Assembly (NCBI GenBank): GCA_021234155.1
Contig: JAJEKV010000028.1
Location: 6,269,637 to 6,333,636, forward strand
From: Isoetes taiwanensis
Lineage: Eukaryota; Streptophyta; Lycopodiopsida; Isoetales; Isoetaceae
Direction of reading: 5' to 3'
Length of the DNA stretch: 64,000 bases
The translations under genes and the position numbers were made by a program. Of the stretch, positions 10,919 through 20,969 are shown in pieces. A model generated the notes under the pieces. It ran no database searches and was not told where the DNA came from. It was given only the letters and a program-made list of their open reading frames with translations. The first letter of the stretch is position 1, and each line of letters opens with the position of its first letter.

Positions 10919-11251
10919 GTGGACATCAATAATCGTATGGGTAAAGGTATAGCTGCATTCGATGCCATAAGACATTCATTTGCTATGTCTCGACGTCCTG
11001 CTAGAGTTCTACAGAGGTCGCAATTGCCTCCTCCTGTTGAACATCTCGACAGCATTGCTTGTTCTATGACATTCAAAGATTTACATGCATGCAAGCTAAG
11101 AGGTATCATCCTCGATTCCTGGCTGAATGGTATAGCAGAGGGTCGAGAGAGAGATTCCCCCGACGAGTACCGTGTTGTTATCAAGATTGTTTGGGTTCCA
11201 GAGCGCGACGCTTATGAGATTGATAATATCGTCAATGCCTATAATCTATGA
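10919..11251 (+). CDS. Hypothetical protein, 110 aa
   Basis: An uninterrupted frame from ATG 10919-10921 to a stop at 11251, rich in charged residues (SRRPARVLQRSQ, EGRERDSPDEYR) with a hydrophobic-charged end (VVIKIVWVPERDAYEIDN). No domain is recognised. It sits between palindrome arrays A and B and is preceded by an AT-rich TATA-containing stretch (10815-10890). It may be an exon or a relic of the element that carries the palindromes. Confidence 0.25.
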   Translation: MDINNRMGKGIAAFDAIRHSFAMSRRPARVLQRSQLPPPVEHLDSIACSMTFKDLHACKLRGIILDSWLNGIAEGRERDSPDEYRVVIKIVWVPERDAYEIDNIVNAYNL

Positions 11252-11421
11252 ATCATGTATGTCATAAGAGTGTATATAATATAACTGTATTATGCAACTA
11301 TTAAAGATGTAAGCATTCATACGTGATATTAGTTATAGTATTGTACAAGATCTAAAGTTTTAAGTTGAATAAATTAAATTAGTAAAAAGTACAGTGTTAA
11401 CACGGGCCTTGAACTCGAAGA

Positions 11422-11577
11422 AAATTAGGCGGGCGCCCAATTTCCCGGGGAGGCCTCCACGAAACTTGAATGAGGCCATTCCGAGGGCAAACTAGGCGGG
11501 CGCCCAATTTTCTCAGGAGGCCTCCACGAAACTTGAATGAGGTCATTCCCAAGGCAAACTGGGCGGGCGCCCAATTT
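11422..11577. repeat. GC palindrome family 1, tandem array B (3 copies)
   Basis: Cores lie at 11422-11443, 11489-11510 and 11556-11577, spaced exactly 67 bp. The spacers share GGAGGCCTCCACGAAACTTG and AATGAGG.CATTCC, so the unit is a recent 67-bp tandem repeat. Array B is about 1 kb from array A and has different spacer sequence, which shows the palindrome core is shared between otherwise unrelated units. Confidence 0.85.
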
Positions 11578-11760
11578 CAACAGAAGAAATTGATTTCTTG
11601 AAATTGTGGGTTATGCTCCTTTATGGAAATAGACAGATACTGTTCTATTCATATAGAAAAGTACATAGATGTTGATGATAAAACCAAGAAAACATCATGC
11701 CTGGACACAGCTAATTCAACAAAACATAATAGATAATAGATAATATTAGAGACCGAAGTT

Positions 11761-12090
11761 TCAGTCAATGCTCAGTTCAACCTGAATAAGATCCCCCAGA
11801 TCGAACTCATCAATGTAACTTCGGCTATACAGATCCAGCCAGTCATCCAAGTATTGGACAAAGTGAGTAGTGTTGACGATGAGCTTGGTTGCCAAAGCTT
11901 CACGCCGCCTTTTTTGCTTCTTATAAAGCTTCTTAAATAGCGGTCTGAACGTGTTGTGCATCCAAATGTCCTCCATTTTTAGCAGCCTCTTCAGTGCCTC
12001 TGCCCTGTAAATATGGCGTTTCAATGATATGAGGCAGGCCTCCAGCTCCACCCTACTGAGCTGATCTTCGTCAGAGTTTACCCGTGCCAA
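11761..12090 (-). CDS. Hypothetical protein, 109 aa
   Basis: Open frame with ATG at the 12090 end, composition of a helical, charged soluble protein: KKLYKKQKRRREALATK in the middle and an acidic C-terminus (DEFDLGDLIQVELSID). No family was recognised. It is next to palindrome array B and may be part of the same locus. No in-frame intron signals are obvious. Whether it is expressed cannot be judged from sequence. Confidence 0.3.
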   Translation of the reverse strand: MARVNSDEDQLSRVELEACLISLKRHIYRAEALKRLLKMEDIWMHNTFRPLFKKLYKKQKRRREALATKLIVNTTHFVQYLDDWLDLYSRSYIDEFDLGDLIQVELSID

Positions 12091-12099
12091 CCCTTCCCA

Positions 12100-13780
12100 C
12101 GGAGGAGTTTCGTGACTTGGGCACTGATTTCTTCCGTTCCATTCTGGTTTATCTCGTTTTGCACCTCCACCTGCAACTGATTCACATGGGCTAAGATTGG
12201 CTCACTAATATGGGATTGCATTTCGGTCATTGCGAATCCATATCTACGCCTTGTTCCGACTATTCTGAGTGTCCCAATATGAATCTAGGAAACTGAAGAT
12301 TGGCAACACCCGGCTTGACTAGCAACACCTTAATGAAGGCGCTTTTCCAGAACACCGCCTTGGATGACTCTTCCATGTCTTAATGGACACAACACCTGCT
12401 ATCACACCTACCTACACGATTCCCAAAATTTTGCATCATTCTAATAAAAAAAAATGCAGTATTCTAAAAATTCGCCATGATTTCGAAGGCATATGAACTT
12501 AGAGAAAGTCCATATATAATGAAATTGTGCATATATCAGACCACTTTTAGAAGACCAATGATGCATTTATGCTTTTGAGCTAGGATAGATCTGGCTTGTG
12601 TAGTAGGTGCTAGCGATCAGAGATTTTTGATGGAGTTTGAATTTGCTTAGGGTATTTTCCTGCTAGGCGCTTCTGGAGAGCCGATAGATATGGAGGGACA
12701 GGTGTTCGAAGGTACTTTGTTTTAGGTTCTAGGTTTCTCTTATGGTCAAGATTGTTTGTGTTTGTAGTTGGTTTTAGTTCTCTGCAACTACAACGTTGGG
12801 CTTCACTATGATACTATCACTATGTGTTTAGATATTTTACTGCCGTATAAAACCACGACGAAATTGCCATGTTAATGGAATATGTCAAGATGCAGGAGGT
12901 GTATATAGGTATTGGGTACCGTTGTGTAGCTCTGCATGTATTAAGTAGATATGATTGGAATGCAGTTATTATAATGTTATTGAAGAAGAGGGACAACTCA
13001 ATGTAGCTAAAGATTCCTATGATTAGGCCTTAAGTTTTTTATTTATTCTTATTTAACTGCTATTATCCATGTTGCAGAATTGGCATTGTCATGCACTTTG
13101 TTTGCCAAGCTTCATTCGTGATTGTTATTTGAGATTGCATTCTCAATATAATGTTTGAATTCTTTTGTGGGCTGTTTAGGTATTTATATTCCATTTTGCT
13201 CAGATTAAACTCCATTTTGTCTTTATTTTAATCCATGTACAGTTTGCCAGTGATTAGAGTTAAGTGTGTTGGGATTATCAACTAGGGTTTATGCTTCATG
13301 GGATTTACGATTGAGTGTTCAATGGTAAAGCAAAGGAAATGTGAAGCAAAATTAATAACTCATGCATTAAGCTATAGCATACAAATAGAGTTTATATCGT
13401 ATATTTCTAACCCTCACACTCATGACCAGCATCTGAACAGTAAATCCCAATCAAATTACCAATTATTATCATGAACAATTCCAATTATTATCAAACATGA
13501 AATGTACATATTTCATTTGTCTCTTTCATATGTACTCTAAACTTTGTAGGAATTCAGAGACATGGGGTTTAGGTAATCTACGACAATGTCAAAGGAATGT
13601 TGCATAATCCTTGGGAATCCCTATAGGAGTCTAGGAATAGGAAATCCTAATAAAGTTTCAAGAAGTCTTAGATCTAATCCCTATGAATATTGGCTCGTCC
13701 TAAGCACGTCGTTGATGTGAAGCTTTCCAAGAAGCTTTCAACATGACATCTCTTAGAGTTTAAAAGAATTTACAAATCTT
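12100..13780. other. Non-coding AT-rich stretch
   Basis: No open frame above 60 codons and no recognisable repeat or RNA gene. It separates the palindrome-rich locus from the Mutator-like region. Confidence 0.6.
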
Positions 13781-13857
13781 CATTGAATTCAGTAATTGAG
13801 TCTAGCTTAGGTTGGCGGTGCTTCGATCGGCTCCCGATTGAGTTTGGGAGCCAGCCG

Positions 13858-14224
13858 GGTTCGCTTGAGCGAACCCAGGAAATTTGCTTGGGCGAACCCA
13901 GGGATTCGCCCAGGCGAACCCAAGAAATTGAGGTGGCGGTGAGGTGGCGCTACCCACCGGGTTCGCCCAAGCGAACCCGAACCAGGGTTAGGCTCTGGCA
14001 GGTCGGATCGGCAGAATCGGGTGTCAGGCGTGCCCAGTACTGCACCGGGTTCGCCTGGGCGAATCCCGGGTCAAATCCGGGCGGTACAGTCAGTACGGGG
14101 TGCCCAGGTACAGGCAGATTCGCCTGGGCGAACCCCGGGTGTAATCGGCGGCGTCAAATCGTCGGCGGCGTCAGTACGGGGTGTCAGTACGGCGGCGTCA
14201 GGCTGGGTTCGCTTAAGCGAACCC
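13858..14224. repeat. GC palindrome family 2, left cluster (7 copies)
   Basis: Twenty-base palindromes of the form GGGTTCGC-YYRR-GCGAACCC occur at 13858-13877, about 13880-13898, 13902-13921, 13959-13978, 14047-14067, 14116-14135 and 14205-14224. The inner base pairs vary in a paired way: centres CTTGAG, CTTAAG and CCTGGG all keep pairing. Intervening sequence is GC-rich with repeated CGGCGTCA and AGTACGG. The 185-codon frame across this stretch reflects base composition and is not a credible gene. Confidence 0.85.
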
Positions 14225-14861
14225 AGAATTTTTTGAAGAGAATTCCAAGGCCACCGAATATTTCGGAGAGAATTCCAATGCCACCGAATATTTCGAAGTG
14301 GGAGGGGGTGGGAAAGAATTTTTGGTTAACCCGCAGTTGAGGCAACATTTGAGCCAATATTTTTTGCTCACGCTTCGTCCGCTCATCCGCTCAACACATC
14401 CGCTCAACTTCGTCCAGGTTCCAAGCTCAAGTGATTTGGTGCGCCTTATTTTTTCTAGTACTTATATTGATTAGAAAGATATTGATATTGATGCTATTGA
14501 TATTCATTAGAAACATATTGATATTGATATTGATGTTGATACAATTAGAAACATACTGATTCTACTACTTGATTTACTGATTCTACTACTAAAGATATTG
14601 AATCTATTACTTATTTCCCATTCATAAAACAAAAATTATACACTGTTTTTGTCCATGCTGAGGACGTGACAATTTGATGCAACCACTTGCATCATTATCT
14701 GCACGCTCAGCATCGTTTCATCTTTATTTGGCTCGTTGAGCCATTCTACCGCCGCTCGTTATTTGGGAACGCGCCCGGGCGTCAAGGCAATCAGAAGCTC
14801 CCTTTCACTCATCCTTGCGACGATGGTGAAAGGAGCGGGAGAAGCAGGGGGATTGCTGCCC

Positions 14862-15060
14862 CTTGGAGGAGGAGGAGGAGGAGGGGGGTCACTGGAGACG
14901 TCCCTTGGAGGAAGAGGAGGAGGAGGATTGCTGCTAGAAGGGACATACCGCGCCCAGGTGGTTTTTAACTGCCGGACCATTATAACGAGATGGGCAAAAA
15001 GATTGGAAGAGGAGGAGGAGGAGGAGGAGGCGAGACTTGAGGAGGAGGAGGAGGATTGAG
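14862..15060. repeat. (GGA)n-rich low-complexity tract
   Basis: Several GGA/GAG runs (about 14865-14935 and 15008-15056) create glycine-, glutamate- or proline-rich frames on both strands. They are compositional and are not reported as genes. Confidence 0.8.
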
Positions 15061-15082
15061 GGATGGACTTATATAGTGGATG

Positions 15083-15120
15083 TAGGGTTAGGGTTGGGGT
15101 TGGGGTTGGGGTTGGGGTTT
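15083..15120. repeat. Interstitial telomere-like repeat
   Basis: GGGTTAGGGTT followed by four GGGGTT units, ending GGGGTTTAG. It resembles degenerate plant telomere repeat (TTTAGGG) but is only about 38 bp long. It lies just upstream of the protease-like relic inside the Mutator region. Confidence 0.6.
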
Positions 15121-15260
15121 AGTTGCAAACCACACATTAAGGTTGACATGACAACTAGCATGGAAGTAATAAAGCATATTAATTTGGATTTGTTCATGTT
15201 CAGGCTTGTGTTAATGTTCACCTGTACCTCAGATATCTATTCGAGACCGTCGAGAACCAT

Positions 15261-16582
15261 GTCTTATTCAGATGCAGTTCCACCAGTTGGCATGGAGGAG
15301 CATCCCCTGCCGTTTGGCCTTCAGAGCGGCGCCAGTCTTCCCGGACGCATCGGTAGCATTCTAGAATGGTACCCCAACTGACATTGTCTGAACCCGCCAG
15401 GTTTGCTGTGTGTGCTTGTTAACCGTATTTGTTTTGTGGCAGGGAATACCATGGCATTTGGTGCCTCGTCCGCAGGGTCACGTCGGTTGAGAGCGGCCGG
15501 GCCCCAACAATTGCGCAGCGGTGGATTTGCACAGCACCTAGGTGCAATCACTATGTCGACAGGATACGTCGTGACCCGGGATTTCCGGGTTTGACGCGTG
15601 ACGCGTGCAGCTTCAGTCCCTCTTCTGGGAGGAGGTTAGGGTGTTCACCCACTTCTACGGCCAGCAGATTACCGAGCATCTCGCCGCGGTCGCGAGGAGG
15701 GCGTCGGATAGCGTCGCCACCTGGGTCTTGCAGGAGGGCGCCGGCCCAGCATGCGGCGTGCAACTCACTGTTGACCTCATCGAGGCTTGCACACCCGATG
15801 GACAGTGGGAGGAGGGACATATACGAGTGCTGATGAGGTACGTGTCCGTTTTAGTTTGTATCTAATGATGTCGACATCTAACCACTGGAGTTCCATGTAC
15901 GTAGTGCCTTGCGGCACATGCTACCCGAAGCGGAGCGTCGCGAGTTGTTGATGGTGGACCCTCGTGTCTACCACGACTACGTCCAGTCGGAGACACACAA
16001 CGTGTCTCCTGAGGAGTGTGTTTCCCACTTTCTTCCTGGTGAGCATCCTGATTGGGGTACACTTCGTCTGATCCTATGGCCCATCGTCACGAAGTAAGTA
16101 CGCAGTTCTTTGCTTTAGTTTCAATTGGTGCACAGAGCATTGTTAAAATCATTACATCAATGCCGTGCAGTGGCCATTGGATGCTCGTTAGCCTCATACG
16201 AGACGCGGACCTGCGCCGCCGCCTGGGTCTTGGAGACGACGATCATGTGGGGTGGTGGTACTTCGACAACCTTCCCACACGGCCAGGAGTCTCTGGAGTT
16301 CGTCTCAACCTACCCTCGCTTCGGTCGTGAGTGTTTCTTGTGCTTGCCTCATGCTATTATGTGCTCCTTTGTCGTGATCTCACCTGCGGTGTCTTTTTTC
16401 AGCGCAACGGCTTGGCTCTTCGAGCGATTGGGGGGGGCACCAGTACATTCGTAGGGGGACGTCTGTAGCGGCGGTGATGTGCCCGCTCTGGTCGATAACA
16501 ACACCTCGCGGCATGCATATTGGCTTCATCATCGCGGCGGCTCGTGCGATCGATGTGGCGAGGCGAGGCGGATGCAATTGTG
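15261..16582 (+). pseudogene. ULP1-like (C48) cysteine protease relic
   Basis: A plus-strand multi-exon frame converges on the transposase gene. Segments: 15261 to about 15350; after acceptor GTGGCAG near 15441; 15605-15837; 15905-16093 (LPEAERRELLMVDP...); 16171-16326 containing GHWMLVSLIRD and WWYFDNLPT; and 16403 onward. The HW and YFDN motifs match the catalytic His and Asp regions of ULP1/SENP-type SUMO proteases, which many plant Mutator-like elements carry. Donors GTACGT, GTAAGT and GTGAGT are intact. However, frame is lost near 15600 and at a G run near 16430, and where the family has a DCG motif the readable frame has TPRG, so the catalytic Cys seems absent. Function is probably lost. 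The match is by motif only. Confidence 0.5.
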
Positions 16583-16825
16583 CCAATTAGCAGGGCCTGG
16601 TACACGGCGCAAGATGTGCGACAGTTTAGGAATGAGTGGCCGGTAGTAGTCGGGCTGCTTTATTGTAGGGTGTACTGGTACCGACAAAGGCTCGGTGGTC
16701 ACTGTTAGTGGTAATTGTAACAGAAAGGTTGCTTAAATGGTTAAATGGTTTAAAAACTTAGAAATGGCCACCCCAAAATTATAACGTGTGAATTGTACAC
16801 TACTTAAAACTTGGGTTGTGACCCA

Positions 16826-19800
16826 TCAGCTTCCACTGTGGCCCCTCGTCCGTGCGCGAGGTCGTGGCGGTTGGTCCCGGGCTACGGTGGCCCTTGCGCG
16901 CCATCTGTGGACTCCACTGCGGGCATGTTCCTGCTGTGTGTCATACCTGCCATGGTAGACGTGAACAGGCGGGCTGGCTGCGTCTCTATGGAATCGGATC
17001 TGCCTGCGTACCTTGGAAATCATGTCACGCACCTCTGCTGGGTCAAGAGCATCAGCATTTTGCATGGTGGCCTGCACAGATTGGTGTTCGGCCATGAGCA
17101 ACGCATCCCACTGTTGTAGCAACGGCATTAGCACATGGACGTCGTTCGCGGGAGCGGGCGGTCTTGGAGGCAAGGGCGGAATGAATTGTCGGTTCGGGAA
17201 TAGCTCATTGAACAGCGCGGGGTGGCTGCTGCTAAGGAAGTAGTCTCCCGCTATGAGATGTTTGCACACAGCATGGGGGCATGGACAATCACAATATCGC
17301 ATTCTCATGTGCTGAGTGTATCTCAAACCCTCTGTTGACTGACTTGCCATAGATAGCCTGACGTCGGTAGCATCTTCGAGGCGAATGGCGTTGGGGTTAT
17401 CGTGCAAGGACCCCGGATAAGCGAGTGAGCACCGCGATGTCTCTTCTGATATGAGCGTGTGCTATAACGTCCATACTTTCGGTAACGAGAAAAAACATCG
17501 GTGAGGGTCGGCGATAGGGACGAAAGCCGCAAAATACGAAAGAGTAGGACCCCATCAGACTTACCAAGACTCCATCTTTCTTCGCACCGAGTCAAGATTG
17601 TGCCTCCAGCAGGCAAGGTCCCGTCCGGAAAGCCTATGAGATGGGACACTAGCGTGTACATCCTTATATTGACCTTGCACTGCAGGGTTTGGGTCTTCAG
17701 AACTTTCCAGTGCGCTTCCACGTAGTTTGTCGTATCCACATCTGCATGGTTGAACATCCGTTTGTGTCGTTGCCATTTACCATCCCACGTTGCCCCATTC
17801 AGCCAATTGTGATTCAAGTACCTACATCGCCCTGGGTCAGGATGTTTGCCCCGGCGTCTACATGTATGAGCTAAACGTCGTTGTGCACTCACCCTTGTAT
17901 GATGTGGTTTTCTCCGTACAGATGTTGAAATTGTGCCAACTGCTGGTGGTACGCTTGGGGGTTCGGTTCCGTCATCAACTTCGACAGCCGCAGAGCCACG
18001 TCCCTCTTCAACAGCTCCCCGGCCAGGCGTGGCAGCAAGTATTTTTGCCATGCACGTTTCGCATGGAACCAACATGCAAGAACATTGCCTGCAACCTGTT
18101 TGTCAGAACCATGAGTGTCGTTCTCCATCAAGCGATACAATCATTGTGTGCTCATCATACCTGCTCACCGTCTACCCAACAATGTGGGTCTTCTGACACG
18201 ACCTCCGTGATAGCCCGTCTCTCACAGCCGTCCATGTCAATGGTGATTGACCTAGGCCTGATTGTGCCCATCCGTTCAAACACAAGACGCAGTGCTATCT
18301 TCAGGGCATGTCGCTGATGCCCGTCGTCGGCCTCTACCGCATTGCCGATGTAAAAGATCGGGAACCCCACACCCCCGCAATCGGTACAACTGCCCCCGCT
18401 GTGAAAACTTCCACGATTTATACGTAAGGTTGAATCCATGGCCCAACCACCGCCGGCGCTCCATCTCACAGCAGCCTCCAACATCCTGTCATCTTGGATG
18501 ACTAGGATCCATGGCCGGTCCAAGGGTGGGCAAGATATGGATTCCGGGCTGGTGAAAAATCACCTTCCCGGAAGCTTTCCAATCGTCAATCCCGCTCTCG
18601 AGGCTTTCCCAGTCCGTACCCAAACTGCCGCCTACGTGGTGTAATGTGGTGAGATTGGATGACAAAATATTTTCGACTGTGATCTTATTGAAATAACCGT
18701 ATGGACAACATCATTGAACAAAAACATGGAAAGCATCACAATATGTACTCTAGGACAACGTCATTGCTGAATGGGATCTTAATTTTTTAGGGCTCTTACC
18801 GAGTATTCTCTGCCGGTATGCCAGTTGCCACACATCCTCCTGCGACATCGTGAATCGGTATATGACTCGCTCAACTGGGCTCACAGTCATACGTATTTGC
18901 GGTCCCCGTGCTCTTGCAATGTCCCACGCAGCACGTGTCATTCCAATGCTTCTAAGCTCTTGTGCAGCAGCCGCAAGCAGTTCAGGATGCACAGGCATGG
19001 ACCAATCCTCTGCATTTGTGAAAGGGTCATGGCGGTGTGTTGCAGGCGCGACGTATATTAGATGCACCGCCGATCAAAGCACCATTTCCATCTACTTTCC
19101 TTTGTCCGCCAAGCAAAACAAGCATCCTCTACGGTGCGGCCGTCGATTGCCTATCCCCCGGTGCCCCTCCTTCCATGGTCGTCTCCATCGGTGGCAGGCA
19201 TAGTCATCCACAACCTCACCCGTTCCAGCCCGCACGCGGTGATGCCCGTGGACCAAACGGACACGATGAGTAGTTTGTAGCTCAATCACCCTTTGCTCTA
19301 GGCTGTCCATGGTGGTCTCTTCACAGTAGTTGAAGTCACTGTCCTTCATGGTGCGGCCACGCCTCAAGCGCCACACTTCCATGCACGCCCCGACGCGTAT
19401 TCTTCACGGGGCGCCATGCGTCGTGTAGGCCGACTTCCCAATCCTCTGAAATCTTTTGAAGAGTGGCAGTGGGGGAGCGATGGGTGCTTCCATTCAGGTG
19501 ACCCCTAGCAACTAGCTGCCTCCAGAACTCCACGTAAGGGACTAACTTGTGGGGCCCGGTTACACGCCGGTACAACCAACCGCTGGATTCACTGGACTCA
19601 TCGTCAACTGCAAGATCCTGACAATATGCAGCCCAGCGGTGCATCAGCCGAACATGGCTCTCGACGGGTGCCCTCCCGCTTCTCTGCGGGACCGGGGGTA
19701 GGCGGGGATCAACAGCACTTATTTCGGACGGATGGAGAACATAGTGTTGCTGTAGGCACAACCTCATCAACGCATACACACACTCGTTGAATGCGTAACC

Positions 19801-20055
19801 ACCAACCTGAGGTGCACCACGAAGCCATTGTACTGGGTCCGGGTAGAGACCGGCCAATTCATGAACAAGTTCTTGGGGATCTTGGGTGGGAGTAACTTGT
19901 GAAGTGGATTGGCCAGGCGGGTTCCACCCATCGTCCGTATCGTCTCCGGTTTCCTCCTCTGACATTGTGTCATCCTCGGTGACATGAAGGCCATAATCAC
20001 TATCATTTTCATCTGAAATCTGACTCACTGAGTCGTCGGTGTCTACCTGTGCCAT
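16826..20055 (-). CDS. Mutator-like (MULE) transposase with SWIM zinc finger
   Basis: Cut-and-paste transposase, nuclear. Reading right to left: an acidic N-terminal region from ATG 20055 (MAQVDTDDSVSQ) to about 19340; a Cys/His segment at 19350-19190; a linker (19067-18750); the DDE core with AMDSTLRIN (first Asp near 18436), TIDMDGCE (second Asp near 18223), LACWFHAKRAW (near 18050) and NYVEAHWKVLK (catalytic Glu near 17720); and a SWIM finger YCDCPCPHAVCKH near 17290. Small introns are readable, for example GAGCAG|GTATGA to CAAACAG| near 18160-18096, another near 17900-17835 (CAAGG|GTGAGT to CCAG|), and a donor CTTG|GTAAGTC near 17560. The core keeps frame across the introns, so the element may be recent. 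The junction near 19380 is unresolved. Family call is firm; exact exon set is not. Confidence 0.8.
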
Positions 20056-20111
20056 TCTCGGACACTCTACTAGGAAGACAAATGAGCGTCTATCACAACA
20101 CGAACCTGCTA

Positions 20112-20325
20112 CTGCCTATGGCAAAAATAGCCTCTGGTAAAAATTGCCTATGGTAAAAAAAATTAGCCTATGGTTAGAAATAGCGTGTGGTATTGGCCTA
20201 TGGTAAAAAAAAACTTCCCATGGTAAAAAATGCCTATGGCAAAAAATAGCATGTGCTAAAAATATCCTATTCTAAATGTCTATTGTAAAAATGGCCTATG
20301 ATAAATGCAAAAAAATAAGGCCTAT
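20112..20325. repeat. Degenerate GCCTATGGTAAAAA repeat
   Basis: About ten imperfect copies of GCCTATGGTAAAAA(AT) spaced 14-25 bp apart, immediately upstream of the transposase start. Non-coding. It may form part of the transposase promoter, which is an inference from position only. Confidence 0.7.
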
Positions 20326-20490
20326 GCTCAATATTGAGAATGCAAAAGGATATGAGACATATATGGAGCGCACCTGTTTTAGCAGCAGCAGCGCATGCTA
20401 TAGCACCAGCACTGAAGCACCTGCACCCTCCCAAACGATATGAGCATACAACGTCTCGGCGCGCATAAATAGCCCTTAGGCTCGTATAAG

Positions 20491-20960
20491 GATTCGCCCA
20501 GGCGAATCGTTCTTTCAATCGTTCTTTCGTTCTTGGGCATTAAAAAAAAACTTGGGCATTAAAATTCGGGGTTAAAAAAAAACTCCCGCATTTGAAAAAA
20601 CTAGGGCATTAAAATTCGGGGTTAAAAAAAAACTCCCGCATTTGAAAATTGTGGGGGCATGGTCGCCCCCCCGGCTGACAAGCCACGCCCGCGGTTAAAA
20701 AGCGAACCGGGCTGCCGCCCCCCCGTCCGACGGACGGACCACAGCGCCCCGCCGATTTGGCGTGGGTTCGCCCGGTGAATCCGCTGAACACAGGCGCCCG
20801 TACACTTTCGAACGGCCACCGGACGCTGCCGCGGCTTAACGGGTTTGGGTTAAGCCCGAGGCGAACCAGCAAAGAACGCCACTTCCGCCGCCATCGTCAC
20901 CCGGTCGGCTTTGGCGAATCCTCCGGTCCGCTGGACCTTCGGGTTCGCTGGCCTTAACCC
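20491..20960. repeat. GC palindrome family 2, right cluster, and 50-bp tandem repeat
   Basis: GATTCGCCCAGGCGAATC lies at 20491-20508 and GGGTTCGCCCGGTGAATCC at 20764-20782, with partial motifs (GGCGAATCC, GGGTTCGCTGG) to 20960. Between them a unit beginning GGGCATTAAAATTCGGGG and containing a poly-A run and CTCCCGCATTTGAAAA is repeated at about 20554 and 20604. The base composition matches the left cluster. Confidence 0.7.
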
Positions 20961-20969
20961 TCTTGGCGG

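Larger units (their letters stand above)
14700..20520 (-). mobile_element. Mutator-like element, approximate extent
   Basis: It combines the minus-strand transposase and the plus-strand ULP1-like relic, which are convergent and end within about 150 bp of each other near 16700-16830. Palindrome family 2 clusters lie outside on both sides (13858-14224 and 20491-20960). Long terminal inverted repeats and a 9-bp target duplication were not identified by eye, so the ends are approximate. Confidence 0.5.

Noticed and set aside
13783-14340. 185-aa open frame
   Set aside because: It is produced by GC-rich palindromic repeats (GEPR/WANPG-like text) with no domain and no splice logic.
14687-15059. Gly/Glu-rich ORFs on both strands
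   Set aside because: They arise from GGA repeats; composition alone explains the open frames.
15083-15120. Chromosome end
   Set aside because: The telomere-like run is only about 38 bp, degenerate, and embedded in a mobile element.
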